DNA from: Streptomyces sp. NBC_01775
Lineage (GTDB): Bacteria > Actinomycetota > Actinomycetes > Streptomycetales > Streptomycetaceae
Length of the DNA stretch: 64,000 nucleotides
Assembly: GCF_035917675.1 (NCBI RefSeq)
Contig: NZ_CP109104.1
Coordinates: 3,162,001 to 3,226,000 of the forward strand
Reading direction: 5' to 3'
In this document: piece by piece, positions 1-9,072 of the stretch
Layout: every line of letters begins with the position of its first letter
How positions within the stretch are numbered: position 1 is the stretch's first letter
Translations under genes and position numbers: made by a program
Notes under the pieces: model-generated
Told to the model about the DNA's origin: nothing
The model's database searches: none
The model's input: only the letters and a program-made list of their open reading frames with translations

Positions 1-460
1 CGGGGCTCACCCCGGCGTTGGTGAAGAGCATCCGGTACGCCGTGAGCCACGCGGTCGGCAGGCAGGCGGCTTCCTCGAAGGACAGCTCCTTCGGCTTGGG
101 CAGCACGTTCCACTGCGGGACGGCGACCCGCTCGGCGAAGGAGCCCTGGTAGCGCTCGGTGAGGATCGAGCGGGGCTCGCGGGGCCCGACCCCGTGCCCG
201 GTCTGGCCGATGACGGAGTGCACGACGACCTCGTTCCCGTCCTCGTCCACTCCCGCGGCGTCACAGCCGAGGATCATCGGCAGCGACTCCTCGCTGAGGC
301 CGACCCCGCGCAGCGACCACAGGTCGTGATGGTTGAGCGACGCCGCCTTCACCGTCACGGCCGTCCACCCGGGCGGAACCCTGGGCTCGGGACGGTCGCC
401 CAGCTCCAGTCCGTCGAGCGGCTTTTCCTTGTCGATACGCGCGGCGTAGGCAGCAAACAT
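1..460 (-). CDS. zinc-binding (MDR) dehydrogenase, C-terminus cut by window edge
   Basis: Only the first 153 residues are inside the window; the gene runs off the left edge. They form the start of a medium-chain dehydrogenase/reductase GroES-like domain: a short first strand (MFAAYAARIDKEKPLDGLEL), the segment SLNHHDLWSLRG, then GCDAAG and a run of small hydrophobic strands ending in EAACLPTAWLTAYRMLF, which is typical just before the nucleotide-binding domain. Relatives are quinone oxidoreductases and zinc-type alcohol dehydrogenases using NAD(P)H. The ATG at 460 is the first in frame and fits the family N-terminus. Substrate cannot be inferred, and the Rossmann fold is not visible here. Confidence 0.85.
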   Translation of the reverse strand, partial: MFAAYAARIDKEKPLDGLELGDRPEPRVPPGWTAVTVKAASLNHHDLWSLRGVGLSEESLPMILGCDAAGVDEDGNEVVVHSVIGQTGHGVGPREPRSILTERYQGSFAERVAVPQWNVLPKPKELSFEEAACLPTAWLTAYRMLFTNAGVSP

Positions 461-531
461 GACCCCGACGCTACGCCGCCCCGCCGCCGTCCCGACAGAC
501 CTCCCCACCAGGAGCGATCCACCTCACGCGC

Positions 532-1117
532 TCAGCGCACGTACCTCTTGAACTCCTCGGTCCCCAACGTGATCCCGACCGGGTCGGGCAGGGCCACCTC
601 TTCGCCGAAGGCGACCGTGTGCGGATCGCGGTACCGGCCGCGATCCGGACCGCTGTGCACGGTGACGGTGCACTCGTCCCGGTCGACCAGCAGACAGACC
701 GGGATGCCGACCGCCGCATAGGCAGCCGGCTTCTCCCGACGGTCGCGACTGTCGGTGTCCTGGTCGTACGAGGTGACCTCCACCGTCATCAGCACGCCTT
801 CGGCCTCCGGCCACTCCCCATGCGCTGCGAAGTGTCCGTCAGGCGCCAGTACTCCGTCGGCCCGCGCACGCCCCTTGCGGTACGCCTCCACGATCAGGCC
901 GCGCGCCGCGTACAACCACAGATCCGGGAGCTGCCGCACGCACCGCGTCAGCAGCCACCTCATGATCTCGGCATGATCTCCGTCCGGCGCCTTCTTGACC
1001 CCCAACCGTCCGCTGAGGAACTCCAGCGTGACGGTCTCCGGGGGAGGCAGAGGCGATGGTCTCGAACTCCTCCACCAGCATCTGCGATTCCTGCGTCTCC
1101 GCGTTCCGCTCGGCCAT
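532..1117 (-). pseudogene. Uma2-family (DUF820) endonuclease-like gene with a single-base frameshift
   Basis: The C-terminal part reads as a Uma2/DUF820 protein of the restriction-endonuclease-like PD-(D/E)XK fold (segments RKGRARADG, LMTVEVTSYDQDTD, KPAAYAAVGIPVCLLVDRD). These genes are abundant in Streptomyces and their function is unknown. The family N-terminus (MAERNAETQESQMLVEEFET) lies in another frame starting at the ATG at 1117. The two frames join cleanly if one base is removed from the five-G run at 1040-1044, giving ASASPETVTLEF. Without the correction, the downstream frame has only an implausible upstream extension. This is either a real frameshift or a homopolymer sequencing error. 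Confidence 0.75.
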
Positions 1118-1237
1118 AACCGTCCTGGTGCGCCTCCCTGCCTGTCCGGGACAGTCTCGGCAGCGCGTACGGCTCGTCGCACGGATTCGCGCCCCTGATC
1201 GCCCATACGGGTGACCAGGGGCGCGCGGGGACGCGGT

Positions 1238-2158
1238 TCAGGCGTTCACCGGCAGGGTCTCGGCCAGAATGCGCCACTCCGGGAGCGGAAGGTCCTTGCC
1301 GGTGTTCGCGGTGACCACCTGGAGGGCGACGTGGTCGGCGCCGGCGGAAAGGAACTCGTCCACGCGGGCGCGGATCTGTTCGGGGGTGCCGATGGCGTAC
1401 ACCGCGTCGATCAGCCGGTCGCTGCCGCCGCCCTCGAAGTCGGCCTCGGTGAAGCCGAGCCGGAGCCAGCTGTTGCGGTAGTTGGCGAAGCCGAGGTACC
1501 TGCCCAGGTAGTCGCGAGCGGTGTCACGCGCCGCGTCCCGGTCGCCGCCCGCCGGTACGAGGACCGCCTTCAGCTCGGGCGCGAGCAGCGGGTCGGCGCC
1601 GAGGATGTCGCGGGCCTCCGCGGTGTGCTGGGGCGTGATGAGGTAGGGCAGCGCGCCCAGCGAGCGCTCCCTGGCCAGCTCCAGCATCCTGGGCCCGAGC
1701 GCGGCCAGCGCACGGCCGGCGGCGGGGACGGGGCGCGGCGCGTTGTCCAGTACGTCGAGGTAGCCGCGCATGGCCGAGTAGGGGCGGTCGGCGAGCGGGT
1801 GGCCGGTGCGGTAGTCGTTGCCGGTCGGCTTCTCCTCGTGACTGACGCCCAGGCCGAGGATGAAGCGGCCCTTGTACTCATCGGTCAACTGGGCGTGCCG
1901 GGCGGCCATTTCGGGCGCCGCGTGATCCCAGATGCTGAGGATGCTGGTGCCCACGGCGGCCCGGGAGGTCACGGACAGCAGGTGCTGGGCCGCGTCGGGC
2001 GAGGGGCTGCCGCCGATCCAGAGCGCGCCGTAGCCCAGCTCGTCCAGTTCGGCGGCGGCCTCGTCGACCTGGGGCTGACGCGCCGGGTCGAAGGCTTGCA
2101 GTGCCGCGGCCCAGATGCCGACCCGGCCAAGGAGTGCGTTGTATGCCATGACGGCCAC
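1238..2158 (-). CDS. LLM-class F420-dependent oxidoreductase
   Basis: A 306-residue luciferase-like monooxygenase-fold protein. Visible family features are the opening strand GRVGIWAAALQ, the motif ELGYGALWIGGS, and the region TDEYKGRFILGLGVSHEE that contributes to the deazaflavin pocket. The C-terminal segment IGTPEQIRARVDEFLSAGADHVALQV is typical of actinobacterial F420-dependent members. Cofactor F420 is inferred from family and host, not from a diagnostic residue. Substrate is unknown. It lies 93 bp downstream of the amino acid ABC operon on the same strand, separated from it by a strong hairpin, so it is probably transcribed on its own. Confidence 0.85.
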   Translation of the reverse strand: MAVMAYNALLGRVGIWAAALQAFDPARQPQVDEAAAELDELGYGALWIGGSPSPDAAQHLLSVTSRAAVGTSILSIWDHAAPEMAARHAQLTDEYKGRFILGLGVSHEEKPTGNDYRTGHPLADRPYSAMRGYLDVLDNAPRPVPAAGRALAALGPRMLELARERSLGALPYLITPQHTAEARDILGADPLLAPELKAVLVPAGGDRDAARDTARDYLGRYLGFANYRNSWLRLGFTEADFEGGGSDRLIDAVYAIGTPEQIRARVDEFLSAGADHVALQVVTANTGKDLPLPEWRILAETLPVNA

Positions 2159-2200
2159 AGCACCACATCGGCGCTCCCTATTCCAGCACCCCGCAGCACC

Positions 2201-2244
2201 CCGGCACGCAGGGCCCCGGTTGCCGCACCGGGCCCACGTGCCGG
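2201..2244 (-). terminator. hairpin after the amino acid ABC operon
   Basis: Outer stem CCGGCACG/CGTGCCGG (2201-2208 with 2237-2244) encloses a second G+C-rich stem (2211-2215 with 2231-2235). It sits between the ATPase stop and the oxidoreductase start. No U-run follows, as is common in Streptomyces terminators. Confidence 0.5.
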
Positions 2245-2251
2245 CCGCGGG

Positions 2252-3025
2252 CTACAGCACCTTCGAGAGGAAGGACTTGGTGCGCTCGTGCCGTGGATTG
2301 CCGAGCACCTCGCGCGGGCTGCCCGCCTCGACGACGACGCCCTCGTCCATGAAGACCAGCGAGTCGCCGACCTCGCGCGCGAAGCCCATCTCGTGGGTGA
2401 CGACGATCATCGTCATGCCCTCGCGCGCCAGGTCCCGCATCACATCCAGGACCTCGCCCACCAGTTCGGGGTCGAGCGCGGAGGTGGGCTCGTCGAAGAG
2501 CATCAGCTTGGGGTCCATCGCCAGTGCCCGCGCGATGGCGACGCGCTGCTGCTGGCCGCCGGACAGCTGCGCCGGATAGCTGTCGACCTTGTCGCCGAGC
2601 CCGACCCGCTCCAGCAGCTCCAGCGCGCGCCCGCGCGCCTCGGACTTGCCCCGGCGCTTGACCTGGAGGGGCGCCTCCATCACGTTCTCCACCGCGGTCA
2701 TGTGCGGGAAGAGGTTGAAGCGCTGGAAGACCATGCCGATGTCGCGGCGCTGGGCGGCCACCTCGCGGTCGCGCAGCTCGTAGAGCTTGCCGGCCTTCTC
2801 GCGGTAGCCGACCAGCGTGCCGTCCACGTACAGCCGCCCGGCGTTGATCTTCTCCAGGTGGTTGATGCAGCGCAGGAAGGTCGACTTGCCGGAGCCGGAG
2901 GGGCCGACGACGCAGAAGACCTCGCCGGTGCGCACCTCCAGGTCGATGCCCTTGAGCACCTGTACGTGCCCGAACGACTTGTGGACGGCCTCGGCCTTGA
3001 CCATCGTGTTCATGCTCTCGGTCAT
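2252..3025 (-). CDS. polar amino acid ABC transporter, ATP-binding protein
   Basis: A 257-residue ATPase of the GlnQ/GluA type, powering import of a polar amino acid at the inner face of the membrane. All nucleotide-binding motifs are intact: Walker [10 protein letters not shown] at 41-49, Q-loop Gln101, signature LSGGQQQR at 154-161, Walker B LMLFDEP at 174-180, and the H-loop His211. The ATG at 3025 overlaps the permease stop as ATGA, which favours it over an upstream in-frame ATG at 3091 and implies translational coupling. Gene order is binding protein, permease, ATPase. Glutamate, glutamine or another polar amino acid is plausible; the exact substrate is not shown. Confidence 0.95.
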   Translation of the reverse strand: MTESMNTMVKAEAVHKSFGHVQVLKGIDLEVRTGEVFCVVGPSGSGKSTFLRCINHLEKINAGRLYVDGTLVGYREKAGKLYELRDREVAAQRRDIGMVFQRFNLFPHMTAVENVMEAPLQVKRRGKSEARGRALELLERVGLGDKVDSYPAQLSGGQQQRVAIARALAMDPKLMLFDEPTSALDPELVGEVLDVMRDLAREGMTMIVVTHEMGFAREVGDSLVFMDEGVVVEAGSPREVLGNPRHERTKSFLSKVL

Positions 3026-3975
3026 CCCGCCTGGGCCCCCGATCCGGTGCCGCGTCCGAAGGTGAAGATGTTCTGCCGTGCCTTCTGCCACGGTGTGGCC
3101 GGAAGCTGGCGGCTGGTGCCGCGCGCGTAGCGCCGCTCAAGGTAGTACTGGCCGATGCTGAAGACCGTGGTGATCGCCAGATACCAGATGGTGGCCACGA
3201 GCAGCAGCTCGACCACGGCGCTGGAGTTGTTGCCGATGTTCTGCGCCTTGCGCAGCACCTCTTCGTACATCACCACGGAACACAGCGAGGAGGTCTTCAG
3301 CAGGTTGATGAACTCGTTGCCGGTCGGCGGCACGATGACCCGCATGGCCTGCGGCAGGACGATACGGCGCATGTTCTGCGCCTGCGTCATGCCGAGCGCC
3401 TGGGACGCCTCGGTCTGGCCCTCGTCGACGGACTGGATGCCGGCGCGGCAGATCTCCGCCATGTAGGCGGCCTCGTTCAGGCCGAGGCCGAGGAGCGCCG
3501 CCATGAACGGGGTCATGACGTCGGTCATCTCGTCCTTGTAGATCGGCCCGAGATTGAGGATCGGGAAGATCAGGGCGAGGTTGAACCACAGCAGCAGCTG
3601 TACGTAGACCGGTGTGCCGCGGAAGAACCAGATGTAGCCCCAGGCGACCGTGGAGGTCACCGGGTTCTTCGACATGCGCATCACCGAAAGGATGATGCCG
3701 AGCACCAGGCCCATGAGCATGGACAGCACGCTGACCACGATCGTGTTCCGGACGCCCACGAGGATCTCGTCGTCGAAGAAGAAGTCGCCGACGGCCTTCC
3801 AGCGCAGATCGGCGCCGGCCACGGCGTTCACGAACAGCCCGAGCAGGGCGAGGACGATCACTGCGGCGACGTAGCGGCCATAGTGCCGCACGGGTATGGC
3901 CTTGATGGCCTCGGGTGCGCCGGACGACGGGCGGGGCGCGTCGTCGGCGGGCACCTTGTCGGTGGGTGTTTTCAC
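3022..3975 (-). CDS. polar amino acid ABC transporter, permease protein
   Basis: A 317-residue membrane protein of the His/Glu/Gln/Arg permease family. A cytoplasmic N-terminus is followed by a first hydrophobic segment ([20 protein letters not shown]), then several more. The EAA-loop signature that contacts the ATPase is seen as [20 protein letters not shown] followed by ASQALGMT. It lies between the binding-protein gene (41 bp gap) and the ATPase gene (ATGA overlap). One permease gene is present, so the channel is presumably a homodimer unless a partner is encoded elsewhere. Confidence 0.95.
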   Translation of the reverse strand: MKTPTDKVPADDAPRPSSGAPEAIKAIPVRHYGRYVAAVIVLALLGLFVNAVAGADLRWKAVGDFFFDDEILVGVRNTIVVSVLSMLMGLVLGIILSVMRMSKNPVTSTVAWGYIWFFRGTPVYVQLLLWFNLALIFPILNLGPIYKDEMTDVMTPFMAALLGLGLNEAAYMAEICRAGIQSVDEGQTEASQALGMTQAQNMRRIVLPQAMRVIVPPTGNEFINLLKTSSLCSVVMYEEVLRKAQNIGNNSSAVVELLLVATIWYLAITTVFSIGQYYLERRYARGTSRQLPATPWQKARQNIFTFGRGTGSGAQAG

Positions 3976-4015
3976 GGGGCTTGCCTTTCAGCGTCCGTTC
4001 GGTGTGTCCGCCCGC

Positions 4016-4960
4016 TCAGGAACCGGAGTTGATCTTGGCTTCGTCGACTCCGCCGTCCTCGACGCCCCACTTCTCCAGGGCCTTCTTGTACGAGCCGTCC
4101 TTGATGACCGCGGTCAGCGCCTCCTTGAGGGCGTCGCGCAGCTCGGTGTTCTCCTTGGTGACGGCCATGCCGTAGGGCGCCGATTCCATCTGGTCGCCGA
4201 CGACCTCGAAGTCGCTGCCCGACTTCGCCGCGTTCGCCGCGACGGGGAAGTCGGAGACGTCGGCGACCACGGCGCCCGTCTTCAGCCGTACCCGGGCCTC
4301 GTCGTCGGTGTCGTACGGCTCGATGTCGATCTTCTTCTTGCCGTCCTTGACGCACTTGTCGGTCTGCGCCTTGAGGATCTCGTGCGAGGTGGTGCCGCGC
4401 TGGGTGGCCACCTTCTTGCCGCACATCTGGCCGACCTTCTCGATCTTGTCGGGGTTGCCCTTCTTGACCAGGATCGAGGAGCCGGCGGTGAGGTAGTCGA
4501 CGAAGTCGACGCCCTTGCCCGCCTTCTTGCCCTTGTCGTCCAGGCCCTCCTGGCGGTCCTTGGTGTCCGTCATCGAGGACATGATCACGTCGAAGCGGCC
4601 GGTCTGCATGGAGGTGATCAGGCCGTCGAAGGTGCCGTTGGTGAACTCGAAGCGGACGCCGAGCTTCTTGCCCATCGCGTTGGCGAGATCGGGGTCGAGC
4701 CCGACGATCTCGGCGCCCTCCTTGTACTCCATGGGCTTGTACGCGGCATCCGTGCCGACCTTGATGACGCCGGCGTCGCGGATCTTCTTCGGCAGCTTGG
4801 AGGCCAGCTCCGCCTTGCCACCGCCGGAGTCCGAGCCGCTCTGGGCGCCGTCCGTCTGGTCGCCGCAGCCGGCCAGCAGCAGGGCACCGGATACCGCGAG
4901 GGCTACAGGCACGATCCGGGCGCGGAGCGCGGCCACGCGTGGCGTGGGGCTTGCGGTCAT
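4016..4960 (-). CDS. polar amino acid ABC transporter, substrate-binding lipoprotein
   Basis: A 314-residue family-3 solute-binding protein and first gene of the importer operon. The N-terminus is a lipoprotein signal: positive residues, a hydrophobic stretch, and the lipobox LLAGC with Cys32 as the lipidated residue, followed by a Ser/Gly-rich tether. The ATG at 4960 is chosen because AGGAGG lies 6-12 nt upstream and the signal peptide then has normal length; an in-frame ATG at 5077 would add 39 unlikely residues. Segments such as MEYKEGAEIVGLDPDLANAM and FDGLITSMQTGRFDVI match the SBP_bac_3 ligand-binding lobes. It delivers the amino acid to the permease from the cell surface. Confidence 0.95.
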   Translation of the reverse strand: MTASPTPRVAALRARIVPVALAVSGALLLAGCGDQTDGAQSGSDSGGGKAELASKLPKKIRDAGVIKVGTDAAYKPMEYKEGAEIVGLDPDLANAMGKKLGVRFEFTNGTFDGLITSMQTGRFDVIMSSMTDTKDRQEGLDDKGKKAGKGVDFVDYLTAGSSILVKKGNPDKIEKVGQMCGKKVATQRGTTSHEILKAQTDKCVKDGKKKIDIEPYDTDDEARVRLKTGAVVADVSDFPVAANAAKSGSDFEVVGDQMESAPYGMAVTKENTELRDALKEALTAVIKDGSYKKALEKWGVEDGGVDEAKINSGS

Positions 4961-5646
4961 GGGCTGGTCCTCCTGCGGGATGAGGGAGTGGGCCAAGGGT
5001 CGCGGGGCACACACCTTCGGATGTCGCGACCGTGTCCGATGGATGAACGGATGAACGGATCGGGGGCATCTTGCCATCCGGACAGGCGGGCGCAGGGGCC
5101 TGCGAGGTCAAAATCGCATAACGGAGCGGCGATTCCGAATACAGGACGCCGCCTGATGCGTAAAGGCGCTTTGAGCTCCTCAGCCCCACGTCGGCCGGTT
5201 CCCCGGACCCGCTCCGACCAGGTCCTCGGGCGCGCTCCGACCGGGTCCTCCGGCACGCTCAGAGCCGACCCTCGGGCACGCTCAGAGCCACCCCTCGGGC
5301 ACGCGCCGACGCGGCGCCTCCGAGACCCCGCCCGGAGCGTCGCGCCCGCCCGCCGCTGTCTCAGCTTGTGGACTTCTAGCCGGAGTCGAGCGTCTTTGTC
5401 CAGCATTCGCCCACGTTGGACACCGCAGAGACGGGAAGTAGGTCGTCCGGGGCGGCCGTTGTCGGGTAGAAAGGTCGATTACACCCCTCACCCGGGGACC
5501 AGGGCGCGTGTGCGGCGCGCCCGGCGTCCGCACCTCCCCCCGGGCAGCGGCCAACCGCTGTCCCGGGAAGCGGACGCGGTGCCCGCCCGTTCCTCACAGC
5601 AGGGAGCGGTCACCCTCACCACGATTCGACAAAGGGGTTCAACACA
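4961..5646. other. intergenic region between ABC operon and malic enzyme
   Basis: A 686-bp divergent intergenic region. The left 150 bp should hold the ABC operon promoter and the right part the malic enzyme promoter. Apart from the tandem repeats at 5202-5308, I see no gene, tRNA or recognisable riboswitch. Reading frames here have no supported start or family resemblance. Confidence 0.6.
5202..5308. repeat. degenerate 23-bp tandem repeat, about 4.5 copies
   Basis: Units of about 23 bp begin at 5202, 5225, 5248, 5271 and 5294. The best pair (5248-5270 and 5271-5293) share the core CGGGCACGCTCAGAGCC with few changes; outer units are more diverged (GCGCTCCGACC in place of CACGCTCAGAGCC). The array lies in the intergenic region upstream of the malic enzyme gene. 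Confidence 0.7.
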
Positions 5647-6843
5647 GTGGCAGCGGAGATCGTCAATCAGAAGGACGGCCTGGAAGAGGGCGTGATCGAC
5701 CCGGCCTTCGCCCTGCACCGCGGCGGCAAGATGGCCGTGCAGGCGACCGTGCCCGTTCGCGACAAGGACGACCTGTCCCTCGCCTACACACCGGGCGTCG
5801 CCAAGGTGTGCAGCGCCATCGCCGAGCAGCCCGAACTGGTCGACGACTACACCTGGAAGTCGCAGGTCGTCGCGGTGGTGACCGACGGCAGCGCGGTGCT
5901 CGGGCTGGGCGACATCGGCCCGGAAGCCTCCCTCCCGGTCATGGAGGGCAAGGCCATCCTCTTCAAGCAGTTCGGCGGGGTGGACGCGGTGCCGCTGGCC
6001 CTGTCCACCAAGGACGCGGACGAGATCGTGGACACGGTCGCCCGCCTCGCCCCCTCCTTCGGCGGCGTCAACCTTGAGGACATCTCGGCGCCCCGGTGCT
6101 TCGAGATCGAGGCCCGCCTCAAGGAGAAGCTGGACATCCCGGTCTTCCACGACGACCAGCACGGCACGGCCATCGTCACCCTCGCCGCCCTGCGCAACGC
6201 GGCGAAGCTGAACGGGCGCGGGCTGGGCGAGCTGCGCGCCGTCATCTCCGGCGCGGGCGCCGCGGGCGTCGCCATCGCCCGCATCCTGGTCGAGGCCGGC
6301 ATCGGCGATGTGGCCGTCTGCGACCGCAAGGGTGTCGTCTCCCGCGACCGCGACGACCTCACCGAGGTCAAGCGCGAGCTGGCGGGCTTCACCAACAAGG
6401 CCGGCCGTACCGGCTCCCTGGAGGATGCCCTGGAGGGCGCCGACGTCTTCATCGGCGTCAGCGGCGGCACGATCCCCGAGGAGAGCGTGGCCAAGATGGC
6501 GGAGGGCTCCTTCATCTTCGCCATGGCCAACCCGAACCCGGAGATCCACCCGGACATCGCAGCGAAGTACGCCTCCGTGGTCGCCACGGGCCGCAGCGAC
6601 TACCCGAACCAGATCAACAACGTCCTCGCCTTCCCCGGCGTCTTCGCCGGGGCGCTTCAGGTCCGGGCGACGGACATCACGGAAGGCATGAAGCTGGCGG
6701 CGGCCGAAGCGCTGGCCGCCGTCGTCGCCGACGAGCTGAGCGCCGACCGCGTCATCCCGTCCCCCTTCGACGACCGCGTCGCCCCGGCTGTCACCTCCGC
6801 GGTGGCGGCGGCAGCCCGCGCCGAAGGTGTGGCCCGCCGCTGA
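5647..6843 (+). CDS. NAD(P)-dependent malic enzyme
   Basis: A 398-residue short-type bacterial malic enzyme that converts malate to pyruvate and CO2 with reduction of NAD(P). Motifs are in order: AYTPGVAKVC (46-55), DGSAVLGLGDIGP (80-92), metal/substrate segment NLEDISAP (142-149), HDDQHGTA (168-175), the dinucleotide fold GAGAAG (202-207) and MANPNPEI. The length fits the single-domain form without the phosphotransacetylase extension seen in some proteobacteria. The start is the GTG at 5647. In Streptomyces the enzyme supplies pyruvate and reducing power from the TCA cycle, relevant to lipid storage. It is monocistronic, with a strong terminator after it. Confidence 0.95.
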   Translation: MAAEIVNQKDGLEEGVIDPAFALHRGGKMAVQATVPVRDKDDLSLAYTPGVAKVCSAIAEQPELVDDYTWKSQVVAVVTDGSAVLGLGDIGPEASLPVMEGKAILFKQFGGVDAVPLALSTKDADEIVDTVARLAPSFGGVNLEDISAPRCFEIEARLKEKLDIPVFHDDQHGTAIVTLAALRNAAKLNGRGLGELRAVISGAGAAGVAIARILVEAGIGDVAVCDRKGVVSRDRDDLTEVKRELAGFTNKAGRTGSLEDALEGADVFIGVSGGTIPEESVAKMAEGSFIFAMANPNPEIHPDIAAKYASVVATGRSDYPNQINNVLAFPGVFAGALQVRATDITEGMKLAAAEALAAVVADELSADRVIPSPFDDRVAPAVTSAVAAAARAEGVARR

Positions 6844-6905
6844 TCCGGCCGCCCGTCTGCGCTGTGGCTCATGTCAGAGCCGCGCGCCAGGGCGCTCGTC
6901 CTCAA

Positions 6906-6974
6906 CCGGAGGGGCTCGATCTGAGCCCCTCCGGCGCTTGAGGAGCGGGCGTCCCAGGGGGCGGAGCCCCCTGG
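6906..6974. terminator. double hairpin, Streptomyces intergenic repeat and bidirectional terminator
   Basis: The first stem is CCGGAGGGGCTC/GAGCCCCTCCGG (6906-6917 with 6923-6934, 5-nt loop). It is followed by CGGCGCTTGAGGAGCGGGCGT and a second stem CCAGGGGG/CCCCCTGG (6954-6961 with 6967-6974). The layout resembles an intergenic element repeated many times in Streptomyces genomes. It lies between convergent genes, so it can end transcription from both sides. Confidence 0.8.
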
Positions 6975-7010
6975 AAGAAACGGGGAGGGGAGGGGCCGGG
7001 GCAAAGGCAC

Positions 7011-7796
7011 TCAGCGCAAGCCGACGACCATCCCGTCAGTGGGCGAAGCCCACACCGCCCGGGCCTCGGCAAAGCCGGCCGCCCGCAGAGTCTCCGCGTG
7101 CCACGCCGCGTTCTGGAACTCCTCGTCGTTGTGATCGTTGTGCACCTCCGCGGGGTTCCCGAACAGCGCGAACCGCTCGCGGGCGACCTCCCCCAGCACC
7201 GGGTCGGCGGCCAGCGTGCTCCACCACCCGCCCCAGTCGAGCGCTCCCCGCTCACTCCGTCGCTCACGCAGCGTGTTCTCGAAGAGGTGCACGGCCGCGT
7301 TGAGCCGCGGCGTCGACTCCTCGGGCATGTGGTCGGCGTTCATGAAGACGCCGCCCTCCCGCACGAGCCCCGCGAGCTGCCCGTACAGGCCCCGCAGCGG
7401 CTCCGTCCGCATCCAGTGCAGCGCCGTCGCGGTCAGTACGGCGTCGAACGGGCCGGCGGGCAGCGTGGAGGTCCAGTCCGGGTCGCTCAGATCGGCCGTG
7501 ACGAACGTGGCGCGCGCGTCCCCCTGGAAAGAGCCGCGCGCGATCGCCAGCAGCGCGGGGTCGCGGTCGAGCCCGACAGTCGTGGCCTTCGGCATCCGCT
7601 TGAGCACCCGGTCCGAGATACTGCCCGTACCGCAGGCGAGATCCAGCACCCTCGGCTCGGGGCCCACCACTGCCTCGACCATGTCGAGCATCACCCGGAA
7701 CCGCTCCTCGCGGTCGGGCAGGTACCACTCCTGCTGCCGGTCCCAACTGCTCTGCCAGCCGTGCCAGTCGGCCTCGTTCAGTGCGTGGGTCGTCAC
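7011..7796 (-). CDS. class I SAM-dependent methyltransferase
   Basis: A Rossmann-fold methyltransferase of about 261 residues. Motif I is VLDLACGTGSISDRVL, followed by the acidic residue ending strand 2 (TVGLDRDP), ATFVTADLSD (motif II region) and PFDAVLTATALHWM (motif IV), as in UbiE/trans-aconitate-methyltransferase-like proteins. The GTG at 7796 is preferred because AAGGAGGT stands 4-5 nt upstream and leaves 77 bp for divergent promoters; ATGs at 7838 and 7871 would extend it. The substrate is unknown. It is divergent from the CGNR gene and convergent with malic enzyme. Confidence 0.85.
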   Translation of the reverse strand: MTTHALNEADWHGWQSSWDRQQEWYLPDREERFRVMLDMVEAVVGPEPRVLDLACGTGSISDRVLKRMPKATTVGLDRDPALLAIARGSFQGDARATFVTADLSDPDWTSTLPAGPFDAVLTATALHWMRTEPLRGLYGQLAGLVREGGVFMNADHMPEESTPRLNAAVHLFENTLRERRSERGALDWGGWWSTLAADPVLGEVARERFALFGNPAEVHNDHNDEEFQNAAWHAETLRAAGFAEARAVWASPTDGMVVGLR

Positions 7797-7873
7797 GGGC
7801 ACCTCCTTCACGTAATACCCTCGGTTGGATTCAGCCATTACCGACGATAGAACGCCCGCCGTAAGGATCACAA

Positions 7874-8545
7874 GTGGAACTCAACTATTACTCCGATATG
7901 GCCGTGCGGCTGGTCAACACCGAGCAGCCCGAGCGCGGCGCGGACACGCTGACCTCGATCGAGTCCGTACGTGAGCTGTGCGGGCCGAACCAGACCATGT
8001 CGCGCAAGGCCACGGAGGCGGACGTGGCCAGGCTCCGCGCCGTGCGCACCCGGCTGCGCGCCGTCTTCGCCGCCGCGTCGGAGGAGGACGACGTACGCGC
8101 CGTCAACCTGCTCAACTCACTGCTGATGGAGTTCCCGACCAGCCCGCAGATCTCGGGGCACGAGTCGCTGGACGACGAGGGGCACCCCCGCTGGCACATG
8201 CACCTCGCCGAGCACCCGGCGAACGCGACGGCCGCCTACGCGGCGACGGCCTGCATGGGGCTCGCCTTCCACCTCACCGACCTGGGCGTGGACCGGCTGG
8301 GGATCTGCCAGGCCACACCCTGCCGCAACGCCTACCTGGACACCTCGACGAATCGTTCCCGCCGCTACTGCTCGGACCGCTGTGCGACCCGCGCCAACGT
8401 GGCCGCCTACCGCGCCCGCAAGCGCCTGGAGAACACCCCGGACAGCACGCCGGAAGCAGACGCTCCGCCGCGCGGACGCACCGGGCCGACCAGCGGACGC
8501 AGCGCTGAGACCGACCAGCGGGCCACCGAGGCCAGCGAGAGCTGA
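7874..8545 (+). CDS. CGNR zinc-finger domain protein (ABATE family)
   Basis: A 223-residue protein with an N-terminal ABATE domain (conserved opening MELNYYSDMAVRLVNTEQP) and, near residues 150-180, a CGNR-type treble-clef zinc finger with pattern C-x5-C-R-N-AYLD, NRSRRYCSDRC. The helical tail contains RARKRLE. Such proteins are thought to bind nucleic acid and act as actinobacterial regulators; no target is known here. The start is the GTG at 7874 after AAGGA. Its last 139 bp overlap, tail to tail, the C-terminal codons of the opposite-strand sodX gene. Confidence 0.85.
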   Translation: MELNYYSDMAVRLVNTEQPERGADTLTSIESVRELCGPNQTMSRKATEADVARLRAVRTRLRAVFAAASEEDDVRAVNLLNSLLMEFPTSPQISGHESLDDEGHPRWHMHLAEHPANATAAYAATACMGLAFHLTDLGVDRLGICQATPCRNAYLDTSTNRSRRYCSDRCATRANVAAYRARKRLENTPDSTPEADAPPRGRTGPTSGRSAETDQRATEASES

Positions 8546-8910
8546 ACGCCGCGCGGCGGGCGCAGCCGCAGCCAGGCGCGGGCCACGACCAGTTCGTCGG
8601 GCACCGTGCCGAACTCCCGGCTGTCGTTCATGACCAGCGGATTGTCGCCCCGCACCCACCAGCCACCGGAGCGCCGCTCGACGGCGCGCTTGACGATGAG
8701 CAGGTCGTGCTGGAACGGGTGCCGCAGCACCACGATGTCCCCCCGGCGGACGGAAGCGCCGTATTTGACCACAAGCTGGTCACCGGGCAGCAGCGTCGGC
8801 TTCATCGAGGGGTTGTAGACCTCCGCCAGACCGATCCTTTTCAGCGGCCCGCCGCGCTCGTCACGCTCCCGGCCCTCCGCATGGCCGTGCTCCCGCGTAC
8901 GCTCCGGCAT
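8407..8910 (-). CDS. sodX: nickel superoxide dismutase maturation protease SodX
   Basis: A 167-residue S26 (signal-peptidase-like) protease that removes the leader of the Ni-SOD precursor so that its N-terminal histidine can bind nickel. The catalytic serine lies in NPSMKPTL (Ser35) and the general-base lysine in LLIVKRAV (Lys74); a third family box is GDNPLVMNDSREFG. There is no clear membrane anchor, consistent with a cytoplasmic processing role. Its neighbour is the divergent sodN. GGAGG lies about 8 nt before the ATG at 8910. The C-terminus carries some 40 extra basic residues that lie antisense to the end of the CGNR gene. Confidence 0.92.
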   Translation of the reverse strand: MPERTREHGHAEGRERDERGGPLKRIGLAEVYNPSMKPTLLPGDQLVVKYGASVRRGDIVVLRHPFQHDLLIVKRAVERRSGGWWVRGDNPLVMNDSREFGTVPDELVVARAWLRLRPPRGVQLSLASVARWSVSALRPLVGPVRPRGGASASGVLSGVFSRRLRAR

Positions 8911-9072
8911 CTTTCCGCCTCCGGTCCTCCGGACCGTACCCGGTCCGTTTACTCCAGCAGGTCCAGCCTGTCACTGGACTTTTGTCCTAAGCCCGTGGGG
9001 GCACACGCGAAAAGGCTTCCCGCACGGAGTAATCTCGCACGTGAGAAGACGATCACGAGGAAGGACGGATTT

